Positions 34,735 to 45,917 of a stretch of 64,000 nucleotides of DNA are shown piece after piece. The number at the start of each line of letters is the position of its first letter. Within the stretch, counting starts at the first letter, position 1. The notes under the pieces are model-generated. The model saw only the letters and a list, made by a program, of their open reading frames with translations, was not told the origin of the DNA and did not search any database. The stretch is from Pseudomonas sp. BMS12 (GTDB taxonomy: Bacteria; Pseudomonadota; Gammaproteobacteria; Pseudomonadales; Pseudomonadaceae). The stretch spans positions 96,341-160,340 of the forward strand of contig NZ_LSOF01000015.1 of assembly GCF_001592875.1 (NCBI RefSeq), in the 5' to 3' direction. The position numbers and the translations under genes were made by a program.

Positions 34735-35952
34735 ATGGCCGTCGGTCTTGGTCCCCTGCCTACTCTGCACCCGGTTCCCGGTTTCGAACTCGGTATCGCC
34801 TCCGCCGGCATCAAGCGTCCCGGGCGCAAGGATGTGGTGGTGATGCGCTGCGCCGAGGGCTCTCGCGTGGCCGGCGTGACCACTACCAATGCCTTCTGTG
34901 CCGCTCCGGTGCTGATTACCCGCGAGCGTATGCAGGGTGAGGTGCGCTACCTGCTGACCAATACCGGCAACGCCAACGCCGGCACCGGCCCGGACGGCCT
35001 GGCCAATGCCCGGCGTACCTGTGCTGCGCTGGCAGCCCTGACTGGCGTGCCGGACGGCGCCGTGCTGCCGTTCTCCACCGGTGTTATCGGTGAGCCGCTG
35101 CCGGTGGAGAAGATCGAGGGCGCGCTGCAGGCGGCGCTGGATGATCTGAACGAGAACCACTGGGCCGAAGCTGCCACCGGCATCATGACCACCGACACCC
35201 TGCCCAAAGGCGCCAGCCGGCAGTTCCAGCACGATGGCGTCACCGTCACCGTCACCGGCATCAGCAAGGGTGCTGGCATGATCCGCCCGAACATGGCGAC
35301 CATGCTCGGCTACATCGCCACCGACGCCAAGGTGGCGCGCAGCGTGTTGCAGGATCTGGTGCGCGATGCGGCGAACAAGTCGTTCAACCGCATCACCATC
35401 GATGGCGATACCTCGACCAACGACTGCTGCATGCTGATCGCGACCGGCCAGGCACAACTGCCGGAGATCACCTCTGCCAGCGGCGAACTGTTCGCCAAGC
35501 TCAAACAGGCGGTATTCGAGGTGTTCATGGAAGTGGCCCAGGCCATCGTGCGCGACGGCGAGGGCGCCACCAAGTTCGTCACCGTGCAGGTCAACGGCGG
35601 CGGCACCCACCAGGAGTGCCTGGATGTCGGCTATGCCGTGGCCCACTCGCCGCTGATCAAGACTGCGCTGTTCGCCTCCGACCCCAACTGGGGGCGCATC
35701 CTCGCCGCTGTTGGCTACGCCGGCGTGCCGAGCCTGGACGTGAGCAAGATCGACGTGTTTCTCGGTGAGGTGTGCATCGCCAGCCAGGGCTGCCGCGCCG
35801 CTACTTACACCGAGGCTCAGGGCGCGGCGGTGATGGCCCGTGAGGAAATCACCATTCGTATCGAGTTGGGTCGCGGCACCTGCAGCGAAACCATCTGGAC
35901 CACCGACCTCTCCCACGAGTACGTGAAGATCAACGCGGAATACCGCACCTGA
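34735..35952 (+). CDS. argJ: bifunctional ornithine acetyltransferase / N-acetylglutamate synthase ArgJ
   Basis: A 405-residue ArgJ that recycles the acetyl group in arginine synthesis: N-acetylornithine plus glutamate gives ornithine plus N-acetylglutamate. It self-cleaves into alpha and beta chains at the Ala-Thr bond of NMATMLGYIATDA; Thr189 becomes the nucleophile. Other conserved segments: STGVIGEPLP, NRITIDGDTSTND, DPNWGRILAAVGYA. The beta-chain C-terminus DLSHEYVKINAEYRT is standard. It lies alone between the secA terminator and a long palindrome. Confidence 0.97.
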   Translation: MAVGLGPLPTLHPVPGFELGIASAGIKRPGRKDVVVMRCAEGSRVAGVTTTNAFCAAPVLITRERMQGEVRYLLTNTGNANAGTGPDGLANARRTCAALAALTGVPDGAVLPFSTGVIGEPLPVEKIEGALQAALDDLNENHWAEAATGIMTTDTLPKGASRQFQHDGVTVTVTGISKGAGMIRPNMATMLGYIATDAKVARSVLQDLVRDAANKSFNRITIDGDTSTNDCCMLIATGQAQLPEITSASGELFAKLKQAVFEVFMEVAQAIVRDGEGATKFVTVQVNGGGTHQECLDVGYAVAHSPLIKTALFASDPNWGRILAAVGYAGVPSLDVSKIDVFLGEVCIASQGCRAATYTEAQGAAVMAREEITIRIELGRGTCSETIWTTDLSHEYVKINAEYRT

Positions 35953-35980
35953 TCCACGCTCAGCGCTGAGTGGTACCCGG

Positions 35981-36016
35981 ATTCCCGGTAGTCATGGCCC
36001 CATGACTACCGGGAAT
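35981..36016. terminator. perfect 17-bp inverted repeat after argJ
   Basis: ATTCCCGGTAGTCATGG (35981-35997) is followed after CC by its exact reverse complement (36000-36016). It lies 28 bp after argJ and ahead of the GST gene. There is no real T-run after it (TTTGCTATT), so it may be a weak terminator, an mRNA-stabilising hairpin or a protein site. Confidence 0.5.
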
Positions 36017-36075
36017 TTGCTATTGGAGGAAGCCGCTCTTAAGGTCGGAACAGTCCATCTGATTCGGAGCGTCCC

Positions 36076-36714
36076 ATGTCCCTGACCCTGGTCATCGGCA
36101 ACAAGAACTACTCTTCCTGGTCGCTGCGCGCCTGGCTGGCGCTGGAGCTGGCCCAGGTGCCCTATGAGGAAATCCTCGTCTCGCTCTACGGCCCGCAGAG
36201 TCGCCAGCGGCTGTTGCAGCATTCGCCGACCGGCAAGGTGCCGGTGCTGAAAACCGAAGATGGGGTGATCTGGGACTCCCTGGCCATCGCTGAGTACCTC
36301 GCTGAGCGCTTTCCCGAGGCGCATCTGTGGCCCCGTGGGCAGGCCGCGCGGGCCCTGGCCCGTTCGGCCTGCGCGGAGATGCACAGCGGCTTCGTCGCCC
36401 TGCGCAGCCACATGCCTATGGATCTGCGCCGTAGCCAGGCGCTGGCCGAAGTGCCGGCCGAGGTTCAGGCGGATATCGCCCGCGTCTGCGCGTTGTGGCT
36501 GGAATGCCGTCAACGTCATGGTCGGGATGGCGATTTCCTCTTCGGTCACGCCAGCATCGCCGATGCCTTCTTCGCCCCGGTGGCGGCGCGGCTGCGCAGC
36601 TACCGAGTGGCACTGCCGCAGGAGGCGCAGGCCTATGTGGACAGCATCTATCAATGGCCGGCCTTCCAGCGTTGGTACCAGGCCGGCCTGCAGGAAACGG
36701 AGAACAACGGATGA
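36076..36714 (+). CDS. glutathione S-transferase family protein
   Basis: A 212-residue GST-fold protein. The N-terminal thioredoxin-like half opens SLTLVIGNKNYSSWSLRAWLALEL, where the SSWS segment holds the likely catalytic Ser. The glutathione-binding region is GKVPVLKTEDGVIWDSLAIAEYL. The C-terminal half is helical. The substrate is unknown; the family includes detoxification enzymes and isomerases. Its stop overlaps the start of the Nudix gene (ATGA), so the two are co-translated. Confidence 0.88.
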   Translation: MSLTLVIGNKNYSSWSLRAWLALELAQVPYEEILVSLYGPQSRQRLLQHSPTGKVPVLKTEDGVIWDSLAIAEYLAERFPEAHLWPRGQAARALARSACAEMHSGFVALRSHMPMDLRRSQALAEVPAEVQADIARVCALWLECRQRHGRDGDFLFGHASIADAFFAPVAARLRSYRVALPQEAQAYVDSIYQWPAFQRWYQAGLQETENNG

Positions 36715-37655
36715 AACGAGTGCATGTGGCGGCTGCGGTGATCCGCGGCGCCGATGACCTTGTACTGATTGCCAGGCGGGCTGCCGACCAGCACCAGGGT
36801 GACCTTTGGGAGTTTCCCGGCGGCAAGGTGGAGGCCGGCGAGCAGGTGCGTGATGCCCTGGCTCGCGAGTTGAACGAGGAGCTGGGCATAGACGTCGAGG
36901 TGGCCCGGCCGTTGATCCAGGTACAGCACGATTATCCGGACAAGCAGGTGCTGCTGGATGTCTGGGAAGTCTCTGCCTTCAGTGGCGAACCCCATGGCGC
37001 CGAGGGCCAGCCGCTGGCCTGGGTTAGCTCACGCGAGTTGCTGGACTACGAGTTTCCCGCCGCCAACCAGCCCATCGTCGCCGCTGCACGCTTGCCGGAT
37101 CACTATCTGATCACGCCGGATGGCCTGGAGCCGGGCGAGCTGCTGGCCGGTGTGCGAGCCGCCGTGGCGGCCGGGATCCGTCTTATCCAGCTGCGCGCGC
37201 CGAACATGTTCGATGCCCAGTACCGCGACCTGGCGGTGGATATCCAGGGTCTGTGCGCCGGCAAGGCGCAGCTGATGCTCAAGGGGCCGCTGGAGTGGCT
37301 GGGCGACTTTCCCGCCGCTGGCTGGCACCTGACGGCCGAGCAGCTGCGCAAGTACGCCGCCCATGGCCGGCCGTTCCCTGGGCAGCGCTGGCTGGCCGCG
37401 TCCTGCCACGGCGCCGAGGAACTGGCGTTGGCCGCGCGCATGGGCGTGGACTTCGTCACCCTGTCGCCACTGCAGGCCACCCAGACCCATCCGGAGGCTG
37501 CGCCGCTGGGCTGGGATGCTGCTGCCGAGCTGCTGCGTGGCAGCAATATTCCCGCTTTCTTGCTCGGTGGTGTCGGCCCGCAGGATAGGGAGCGCGCCTG
37601 GCAAACCGGTGCCCAGGGGGTGGCCGGTATCCGCGCATTCTGGCCGCAGAGCTGA
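36711..37655 (+). CDS. Nudix (MutT-like) hydrolase fused to a ThiE-like domain
   Basis: A 314-residue two-domain protein. Residues 1-130 are a MutT-type Nudix hydrolase: KRVHVAAAVIRGADDLVLIARR, then the Nudix box GGKVEAGEQVRDAL / ARELNEELGI with all catalytic Glu residues. This predicts 8-oxo-dGTP or related nucleotide cleanup. Residues 135-314 resemble thiamine phosphate synthase (YLITPDGL, RLIQLRAP, ASCHGAEELALAARMGVDFVTLSPLQ, FLLGGVG). The ThiE part seems to lack several diphosphate-binding residues, so its activity is doubtful. The combined architecture is common in gamma-proteobacteria. It overlaps the GST gene by 4 bp. Confidence 0.9.
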   Translation: MKRVHVAAAVIRGADDLVLIARRAADQHQGDLWEFPGGKVEAGEQVRDALARELNEELGIDVEVARPLIQVQHDYPDKQVLLDVWEVSAFSGEPHGAEGQPLAWVSSRELLDYEFPAANQPIVAAARLPDHYLITPDGLEPGELLAGVRAAVAAGIRLIQLRAPNMFDAQYRDLAVDIQGLCAGKAQLMLKGPLEWLGDFPAAGWHLTAEQLRKYAAHGRPFPGQRWLAASCHGAEELALAARMGVDFVTLSPLQATQTHPEAAPLGWDAAAELLRGSNIPAFLLGGVGPQDRERAWQTGAQGVAGIRAFWPQS

Positions 37656-37707
37656 CCGTCACCGTCAGCTCTGCTTGCCGAGCAGAAATTTGGGCGATCC
37701 TCTGCCT

Positions 37708-38292
37708 CTACGGAGTGTCTGGCTTCTGCGCCGCCTGCCAGAGCACTTCGTCGATGTTCTGCCGCCGGGCGATCAGGCGGGCGGCGACGAACAGCAGGTC
37801 GGACAGGCGATTGATGTAGGCCATGCCCACCGGGCGCAGCGGCTCCACGGCATTGAGGTGCTGGCAGCGGCGTTCGGCGCTGCGGGCCAGGCCGCGGCAG
37901 ACGTGGGCCTGGGCGATCAGCCGCGAGCCGCCCGGCAGGATGAAGTTGGTCAGCGGGCCGACTTCTTCGTTCCACAGGTCGATGGCCGCCTCCAGGCGTT
38001 CCACCTCGCTCTTCTGCAGGGCCTGGTAGGCGGGCATGGCCAGCTCGCCGCCGAGGTCGAACAGGCGGTGTTGGCAGGGCGCCAGTACCTCGATGATCTC
38101 GTTCAGGCCGTCGCAGCTGGTCTGCTGTTCAGTCAGCTCGGCCAGCAGCAGGCCGAGCTGACTGTTGAGGTTATCCAGCTCGCCGATGGCCTCGATACGC
38201 GGATGGTCCTTGCCCACACGGCGCCCATCGCCCAGGCCGGTCTCGCCCTTGTCGCCGGTCTTCGTGTAGATCTTGCTCAGTCGGTAACCCAT
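37708..38292 (-). CDS. PduO-type ATP:cob(I)alamin adenosyltransferase
   Basis: A 194-residue PduO/MMAB-type corrinoid adenosyltransferase making adenosylcobalamin from cob(I)alamin and ATP. The N-terminal ATP loop is KIYTKTGDKGETGLGDG, followed by IEAIGELDNLNSQLGLL. The trimer-core helix carries CRGLARSAERR, and the C-terminal region NRLSDLLFVAAR is typical. It is encoded leftward, 1 bp after the histidine kinase stop. No other cobalamin genes are nearby, so it probably serves salvage. Confidence 0.93.
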   Translation of the reverse strand: MGYRLSKIYTKTGDKGETGLGDGRRVGKDHPRIEAIGELDNLNSQLGLLLAELTEQQTSCDGLNEIIEVLAPCQHRLFDLGGELAMPAYQALQKSEVERLEAAIDLWNEEVGPLTNFILPGGSRLIAQAHVCRGLARSAERRCQHLNAVEPLRPVGMAYINRLSDLLFVAARLIARRQNIDEVLWQAAQKPDTP

Positions 38293-38293
38293 C

Positions 38294-40315
38294 TCAGTGA
38301 TTCATCTCTTCGTGCGTAGCGGTCAGCGGCAGGCGCAGGGTGAAACAGGTGCCCTGGCCCGGGGTGGAGTGCACCTCCAGCTGGCCCTTGTGGTTGTTGG
38401 TGACGATGAAATAGGACACGGACAGGCCTAGCCCGGTGCCCTGGCCGACTTCCTTGGTGGTGAAGAAAGGCTCGAAGATGCGCTTGCGCACGGCCTCCGG
38501 CATGCCGACGCCGTTGTCCTCCACCTGGATTTCCGCCCAGGGCGGGTTGCGCCGGGTGCGCAGGATGATGCGTCCCGGCTCGCGTTCGTCGTCACGCAAG
38601 TGAATGGCCTGGGCGGCGTTCTTCAGCAGGTTGAGGATGACCTGCTCCAGCTCGTTGGCAGTGGCCGGCACTGGCTCCAGATCGGGTGCGAAATCGCGCA
38701 CGATGGTCAGGCCTTTGAAGTCGAAGCTCTCGGTCAGGTCGAAGTCGTTGCCGGCGATTTCCAGAGCCTGGTCGATCAGCAGCGGTAGTTGGCAGGGCAG
38801 CAGCTGGCGGTTGCTGCGCCGGCTGAAGGCGAGCATGTGGCTGACGATCTTGGCTGCACGCGAGCCGGCCTGGGCGATGCCGTCGAGTAGCTGAGGGATC
38901 TCTCGGGCCTGCAGGTAGGCGTTGACGTCGTCCAGGGCGATGCCCACGGCCACGGCCTGCTCCTGGTTCTTCACCAGCTCGGCGGACAGGCGCCGGCGGA
39001 TGTTCTGCACGTTGTGCAGAATGGCGCCGAGTGGGTTGTTGATCTCGTGGGCCATGCCGGCGGCCAGGCCGCCGACCGAGAGCATCTTCTCCGACTGCAC
39101 CATCATTTCTTCCAGGGACAGGCGCTGGGTGATGTCGTCGATGCGGATCACCGCGCCACGGCCGCTGGTGCCCATCAGCGGATAGAAGGTCAGGGCGTAG
39201 TGGTGGGCCTCTTCGCCGCGCTGCCAGGTAACGCGTTCTACCTTCTCCACCTGGTGCTTTTCGGCGGCCCGCTTGAGTTGCGGCAGGAAGGGCTTGAGTG
39301 GCGGAAAGGCGAGGAACACCGGCTGGTTCAATGCCTCGTCCAATGGTGTACCGGAGAGGGCGCTGGCTTCCTGGTTCCACTGGGTGACGTAGAGCTGATC
39401 GTCCAGGGCGATCAGTGCCGAGGGCATGGAGTCGATGATGTTGTTCAGGTAGTTCTGGAAGCCGGTCAGCTTCTTCTCGATCTTGCTGCGTACCTGCACT
39501 TCCAGCTCCAGCTTGCGGTTGGAGTGCCGGGTTTCCTCGGCCAGTGTCTGGGCCTGCGAGAAAGCGCTCTCGGCATCGTCGCGAGCCCGCCGCAGCTGTT
39601 GCTCACGGGCTTCCATGCGACTGAGCATGGTGTTGAAGGCGTCGGCCAGGCTGCCGATCTCGTCGCGGTTGCCGCGGGCGGCGCGCAGCGAGTAGTTCTC
39701 CTCGCGGGTGACCTGGCGCGACAGCTCTTCCAGCTTGCGAATGGGGCGGGTGACCAGGCGTCGAATCTGCCGGGCGATCAGGGCCCAGAGCAGGATGCTG
39801 ATCACCAGGATCGCCGCGCTGGCGCTGACGGTGCCGGTGTAGAAGGCGCCCGGCAGTTCGCTGGAGGCGACCAGCAACAGGCGGCCGGGTGCCTTGCCGG
39901 TTTGCGGCAGGTCGATGACCTGGGTGGCACGGAACTCGCCCTGGCGCCAGTGCTCAAGATCCTCGCTGCGTGAAGGTAGTTGCAGTGGTTGGCCCACCTG
40001 CAGGTCGGCCAGGCGCACGCCGGCGCTGTTGTAGAGGGCGGCTGCGCGCAGCGGGGCATAGCTGTCCAGGCGTTCCAGCAACTGGCGGGCATTCTGTGGC
40101 GAGGCCAGGGCGCTATTGCTGAGCTGTGGGGTCGCAAACAGGCGACCAAGGGTCTGCAGGGCCTGCGGTGCCATGCTTTCCTGGGATATCCAGTAGGCCG
40201 CGCTGATGAACGCCAGATTGGCCACCAGCATCACTGTGGCCAGCAACACCAGCAGCGCGGCGAGCAGCTTGCGACCGACCGGCAGGTTATCGAGACGCTG
40301 GCGTAGACGGCTCAA
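38294..40315 (-). CDS. membrane sensor histidine kinase (HAMP-PAS-HisKA-HATPase)
   Basis: A 673-residue kinase. Transmembrane helices at about 18-40 and 165-182 flank a periplasmic sensor region of about 125 residues. A HAMP domain (about 183-240), a coiled coil (about 240-285) and a PAS domain (about 290-395) follow. The phosphorylated His is His423 in [15 protein letters not shown]-binding boxes include [17 protein letters not shown] and [12 protein letters not shown]. There is no receiver domain in this protein. The downstream-facing group includes a response regulator with a degenerate GGDEF domain two genes upstream (41271-42236), a plausible partner. The signal is unknown. Confidence 0.93.
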   Translation of the reverse strand: MSRLRQRLDNLPVGRKLLAALLVLLATVMLVANLAFISAAYWISQESMAPQALQTLGRLFATPQLSNSALASPQNARQLLERLDSYAPLRAAALYNSAGVRLADLQVGQPLQLPSRSEDLEHWRQGEFRATQVIDLPQTGKAPGRLLLVASSELPGAFYTGTVSASAAILVISILLWALIARQIRRLVTRPIRKLEELSRQVTREENYSLRAARGNRDEIGSLADAFNTMLSRMEAREQQLRRARDDAESAFSQAQTLAEETRHSNRKLELEVQVRSKIEKKLTGFQNYLNNIIDSMPSALIALDDQLYVTQWNQEASALSGTPLDEALNQPVFLAFPPLKPFLPQLKRAAEKHQVEKVERVTWQRGEEAHHYALTFYPLMGTSGRGAVIRIDDITQRLSLEEMMVQSEKMLSVGGLAAGMAHEINNPLGAILHNVQNIRRRLSAELVKNQEQAVAVGIALDDVNAYLQAREIPQLLDGIAQAGSRAAKIVSHMLAFSRRSNRQLLPCQLPLLIDQALEIAGNDFDLTESFDFKGLTIVRDFAPDLEPVPATANELEQVILNLLKNAAQAIHLRDDEREPGRIILRTRRNPPWAEIQVEDNGVGMPEAVRKRIFEPFFTTKEVGQGTGLGLSVSYFIVTNNHKGQLEVHSTPGQGTCFTLRLPLTATHEEMNH

Positions 40316-40359
40316 GGGCGCGGTTTCCAGGGAACGGGGAAGGGCAGGTTAGCCTCGCT

Positions 40360-42236
<1,877 letters not shown>

Positions 42237-42302
42237 TGGTGGCAACTCGCTGGCAGAAATAGGGGGGCCGCAGCAGTGACGAACGGCACGTATCAGACTG
42301 GT

Positions 42303-42308
42303 TATAAT
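42303..42308 (+). promoter_or_regulatory. predicted -10 box of yajQ
   Basis: A perfect TATAAT at 42303-42308 in the divergent region between the response regulator and yajQ, 78 bp before the yajQ start. No strong -35 is seen at normal spacing. Confidence 0.4.
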
Positions 42309-42385
42309 GGGCGCGCCATTTTTATCGTCAAGTCAGGCGTGTTCACTCCGTGAGGAGGATCGCGCCGTCCATCAGGAGCAAGCCC

Positions 42386-42865
42386 ATGCCTTCGTTCGAC
42401 GTGGTGTCGGAACTGGACAAGCACGAACTGACCAACGCGGTCGACAATGCCACCAAGGAACTCGAGCGCCGCTTCGATCTGCGTGGCAAGTGCAGCATCG
42501 AAAGCAAAGACAAGACCCTTACCCTGACTGCCGAGGCCGAGTTCATGCTCGAGCAGGTCCTCGACATCGTGCGTAGCAGCCTGATCAAGCGCAAGATCGA
42601 TTGCCAGTGCATGGAAACCAAGGAAGCCTACGCCTCCGGCAAGGTCATGAAGCAGGAAGTGACTTTCCGCGAGGGCATCGACAAGGAGCTGGCGAAGAAG
42701 ATCGTCGCCCATATCAAGGACAGCAAGCTCAAGGTGCAGGCTGCCATTCAGGGCGAACAGGTGCGTGTCACCGGCAAGAAGCGCGACGACCTGCAGGAAG
42801 CGATTGCGGCCTTGCGTGGCAAGGAGTTCGGCATGCCGTTGCAGTACAACAACTTCCGCGATTGA
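42386..42865 (+). CDS. yajQ: YajQ family nucleotide-binding protein
   Basis: A 159-residue YajQ protein with two ferredoxin-like domains, opening [22 protein letters not shown] and ending [15 protein letters not shown]. YajQ-family members bind nucleic acids. A Xanthomonas homologue binds cyclic di-GMP and controls virulence gene expression, and some homologues act as phage proteins. The ATG at 42386 follows a clear AGGAGC ribosome-binding site, and the longer upstream frame is not conserved. It is followed by a hairpin terminator before the mscS-type gene. Confidence 0.95.
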   Translation: MPSFDVVSELDKHELTNAVDNATKELERRFDLRGKCSIESKDKTLTLTAEAEFMLEQVLDIVRSSLIKRKIDCQCMETKEAYASGKVMKQEVTFREGIDKELAKKIVAHIKDSKLKVQAAIQGEQVRVTGKKRDDLQEAIAALRGKEFGMPLQYNNFRD

Positions 42866-42917
42866 CCCTGCCTGGCGGAACCCTGGCGCCGCGCGGGCGT
42901 CCCAATACAACACCCTT

Positions 42918-42951
42918 CACCGCCATGGCCCGCCATGGCGGTGGCGTTTTT
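42918..42951 (+). terminator. terminator between yajQ and mscS-type gene
   Basis: A perfect 12-bp inverted repeat CACCGCCATGGC / GCCATGGCGGTG with a 2-nt centre, followed by GCG and five T residues. It lies 52 bp past yajQ and 26 bp before the next start. Confidence 0.8.
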
Positions 42952-42976
42952 GCTGTCCGAAAAAAGGAGTGAACCC

Positions 42977-43813
42977 ATGGAATTCAATCTCGAGGAGCTG
43001 ATCAAGCTGTCCGAAAGCTGGCTGCCGGTGGTGCTGGAGTACAGCGGCAAGGTGACCCTGGCGCTGCTGACCCTGTTGCTGGGCTGGTGGCTGATCAACC
43101 GTGTAACCCGGCGCCTGCAGCGTCTGATGGCAGGGCGGCGCGTAGACGCGGCGCTGACCAGTTTCATCGGCAGCCTGGCCAACATGGGGCTCAAGGTCCT
43201 GCTGCTGGTCAGCGTGGCCTCCATGGTGGGGATATCCACCGCGTCCTTCATCGCCGTGATCGGTGCCGCCGGCCTGGCCATCGGCCTGGCGTTGCAGGGC
43301 AGTCTGTCGAATTTCGCCGGTGGTGTGCTGATTCTGCTGTTCCGCCCATTCCGCATTGGCGACTGGATCGAGGCCCAGGGGGTTTCCGGTACGGTGGACA
43401 GCATCCAGATCTTCCACACCGTGCTGCGCACCGTGGATAACAAGACGGTGATCCTGCCCAATGGCGCGCTATCCAACGGCGCCATCGTCAACAGCTCGCA
43501 CCAGGCCACGCGCAAGGTGATCTTCAACATCGGCGTGGACTACGATGCCGACCTGCAGGCCGCGCGCGAGGTCCTGCTTGGGCTGGCGCGCGACTCGCGG
43601 GTGCTGACCGAGCCGAAACCGGAAGTGGTGGTGACGTCGCTGGGGGACAGCGCGATTACCCTGTCGCTGCGTCTGTGGGTCAACAATGGCGACTACTGGG
43701 GCGTGATGTTCATGCTCAACGAAGGTGTGCGTGACGGCCTGCGTCAGGCCGGTATCGACATTCCTTTCCCGCAGCGGGTGGTGCGCATGGTCAGCGCCGA
43801 GGCATCGGCCTGA
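42977..43813 (+). CDS. mscS: small-conductance mechanosensitive channel, MscS family
   Basis: A 278-residue MscS-type channel that opens under membrane tension to release osmolytes during hypo-osmotic shock. Three membrane helices occupy about 25-115. The pore helix TM3 carries the Ala/Gly pattern AAGLAIGLALQGSLSNFAGG. The cytoplasmic beta domain follows with FRIGDWIEAQGVSGTV and LPNGALSNGAIVN. The start at 42977 has the ribosome-binding site AAAAAGGAGTGA; a longer frame upstream runs through the terminator. It is convergent with ampG, one base apart. Confidence 0.95.
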   Translation: MEFNLEELIKLSESWLPVVLEYSGKVTLALLTLLLGWWLINRVTRRLQRLMAGRRVDAALTSFIGSLANMGLKVLLLVSVASMVGISTASFIAVIGAAGLAIGLALQGSLSNFAGGVLILLFRPFRIGDWIEAQGVSGTVDSIQIFHTVLRTVDNKTVILPNGALSNGAIVNSSHQATRKVIFNIGVDYDADLQAAREVLLGLARDSRVLTEPKPEVVVTSLGDSAITLSLRLWVNNGDYWGVMFMLNEGVRDGLRQAGIDIPFPQRVVRMVSAEASA

Positions 43814-43814
43814 C

Positions 43815-45404
43815 TCAGCTCTTGCTCGGCTCGCTCACCAGCGCTTCACCGCGCCGCCACTGCAGGATGATCAGCAGGAGGGTGGGGATGCCGAGCAGCG
43901 CGGTGGCGAAGAAGAACTGGGCATAGCCCAGTTTTTCCACCATCACCCCGGAGTAGCCGCCGACCAGGCGCGGCAGCAGCAGCATGATGGAGCTGAGCAG
44001 CGCGTACTGGGTGGCGGAGAACTTCAGGTTGGTCAGGCTCGACAGGTAGGCGACGAAGGCGGCCGTGGCCAGGCCTGAGCTGAGGTTGTCCAGGGTAATG
44101 GTCAGCATCAGCATGAGCATGTGCGGGTCCAGCGCCTGCATCAGCTCCCACGCCGTGCGTTCCGCGTAGATGGCCGGCGTTGCAATGACGCCCAAGCCGG
44201 ACAGGCTGGCGAACAGCAGGTTGGTGGCGGCCGAGGCCGCGCCGCCCAGCAGCAGGATCGGCAGGATGCCGAAACGCACGATCAGCAGACCACCCACCGC
44301 CGCGCCGAGCAGCGTCATGATCAGGCCGAAAAGCTTGCTGACACTGGCGATCTGGCTCTTGGCGAAGCCCATGTCGATGTAGAAGACATTGGCCATCACG
44401 CCCATGACCGTGTCCGACATGCGATAGGTGGCGATCAGGCCGAGCAGCAACAGGGCCTGCCAGCGATAGCGCAGGATGAAGTCGTTGACTGGAGTGAGTA
44501 CCGGGGCCAGGCCGCGACGGCCCATGCGCGACAGGCACAGGCTGGTAAGAACCAGGTAGAGCAGAAAGCGCAGGAATGCGCGGTCGTCGCGGATCAGCTC
44601 GACCATACCCAGTTCGCCCTGGAACAGGCCCAGAGCGTCGCTGTTGAAGAGTTGGGTGAACATCGCCGGCACCGATACCAGCAGCACGATCAATACCAGT
44701 ACCGAGGCCAGTTGGCGGTACAGGCCGTAGCGCGCCGCCGCTATCTGGGTCTGCAGGGGTACCGGCGGCTCGCGCATCCACAGGGTGGTGATCACTCCTG
44801 GCAGCATCAGCAGGGCGAACAGCAGGTAGGTGCTGGCCCAGGCGCCATGCTGGTAGCCGGAACCGGGTGTGCCGAACCAGCCGGCGAAGTACAGCGCACC
44901 GGCGGTGGCCAGCAGGGCGGCGACACGGTAACCGGTCATGTAGCTGGCGGCCAGGGCGGCCTGGCGGCTGTCGTCGACGATCTCCAGGCGGTAGGCATCC
45001 ACTGCGATGTCCTGGGTGGCGGAGGCGAAGGCCACCACCACGGCCACACCGATCAGCCAGGAGAGATGCTGTTGGGGGTCGCACAGGGCCATGCCGATCA
45101 GGCCGATGGCTACCAGTCCCTGAGACAGCACCAGCCAGGAGCGCCGGCGGCCGAGGCGCCCCAGCAACGGCAGGCGCCACTGGTCGAGCATCGGCGCCCA
45201 GACCCATTTGAACGCGTAGGCCAGACCGATCAGGCTGGCATAGCCGATGGTCTGGTGCGCCACGCCTGCTTCGCGCAGCCATACCGAGAGGGTGGAGAAC
45301 ACCAGCATGTAGGGCAGGCCGGCGGCAAAGCCGAGCAGCAACAGGGCCAGGGCGGCCGGGTGGGCATAGGTGGCGAGGGCGGCGCGCCAGGTTTTACGGG
45401 GCAT
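43815..45404 (-). CDS. ampG: muropeptide permease AmpG
   Basis: A 529-residue major-facilitator-type transporter that imports GlcNAc-anhydroMurNAc peptides for peptidoglycan recycling. It is needed for AmpR-driven AmpC induction in Pseudomonas. It has 12-14 hydrophobic helices, with GFAAGLPYMLVFSTLSVWL and the conserved SATQDIAVDAYRLE. I chose ATG at 45404 (MPRKTWRAALATY), which matches the family N-terminus; an ATG eight codons earlier (45428) is possible. It ends one base from the mscS stop. Confidence 0.95.
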   Translation of the reverse strand: MPRKTWRAALATYAHPAALALLLLGFAAGLPYMLVFSTLSVWLREAGVAHQTIGYASLIGLAYAFKWVWAPMLDQWRLPLLGRLGRRRSWLVLSQGLVAIGLIGMALCDPQQHLSWLIGVAVVVAFASATQDIAVDAYRLEIVDDSRQAALAASYMTGYRVAALLATAGALYFAGWFGTPGSGYQHGAWASTYLLFALLMLPGVITTLWMREPPVPLQTQIAAARYGLYRQLASVLVLIVLLVSVPAMFTQLFNSDALGLFQGELGMVELIRDDRAFLRFLLYLVLTSLCLSRMGRRGLAPVLTPVNDFILRYRWQALLLLGLIATYRMSDTVMGVMANVFYIDMGFAKSQIASVSKLFGLIMTLLGAAVGGLLIVRFGILPILLLGGAASAATNLLFASLSGLGVIATPAIYAERTAWELMQALDPHMLMLMLTITLDNLSSGLATAAFVAYLSSLTNLKFSATQYALLSSIMLLLPRLVGGYSGVMVEKLGYAQFFFATALLGIPTLLLIILQWRRGEALVSEPSKS

Positions 45405-45515
45405 GGGCAAGTTCTGCTGAGGGAGCATGCAAAGGGCGCACTCTAGGGGCTGTTGGCGTCGCGGCGCAAGCCGCGTTGCAGCGCCTGCGCAGCGCGATCG
45501 GATGGTGACGAACAA

Positions 45516-45917
45516 TCAACGAGGTTTGTTCCCGTTTTCCTCGGGGCGCCAGCCGTGGCGGCGCAGGTCGACGCGGTCGTTGCTTATCGTCAGCCCTTCG
45601 GCGCGCAGGCGGGCACGCTGTTCGGCGCCGGCCGTGCTGCCTGCCGGCAGGCTAAGGCGTCCGCCGGCTGCGAGCACGCGATGCCAGGGCAGGCGGGTGT
45701 CGTTCGGGAGCTGGCTGAGCATACGGCCAACCCAGCGTGCCGCACGTCCCAGGCCGGCCAGGCTGGCCAGCTCGCCATAGGCAACCACTTTGCCTTCCGG
45801 GATGGCTGCCAGCACCAGATAAAGCGCGGCACGGCGCTCCTCGGCGCTTGCCGCAGGGGGCGGCGCTAGGGCATGTTCAGGCACTTTCTCCGGTTTCTTA
45901 TGGGGTGTTCTGCCCAT
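45516..45917 (-). CDS. MGMT-family alkyltransferase-like protein (ATL)
   Basis: About 133 residues covering only the DNA-binding domain of O6-alkylguanine-DNA alkyltransferase: EGKVVAYGELASLAGLGRAARWVGRML, then LPWHRVLAAGG. Trp replaces the active-site Cys of PCHRV (PWHRV), which marks ATL proteins. ATLs bind alkylated guanine without repairing it and hand it to nucleotide excision repair. The ATG at 45917 overlaps the start of the divergent DUF481 gene. A GTG eleven codons later (45884) has a good GGAGAAA site and would remove the overlap. The N-terminal 25 residues are not conserved. Confidence 0.88.
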   Translation of the reverse strand: MGRTPHKKPEKVPEHALAPPPAASAEERRAALYLVLAAIPEGKVVAYGELASLAGLGRAARWVGRMLSQLPNDTRLPWHRVLAAGGRLSLPAGSTAGAEQRARLRAEGLTISNDRVDLRRHGWRPEENGNKPR

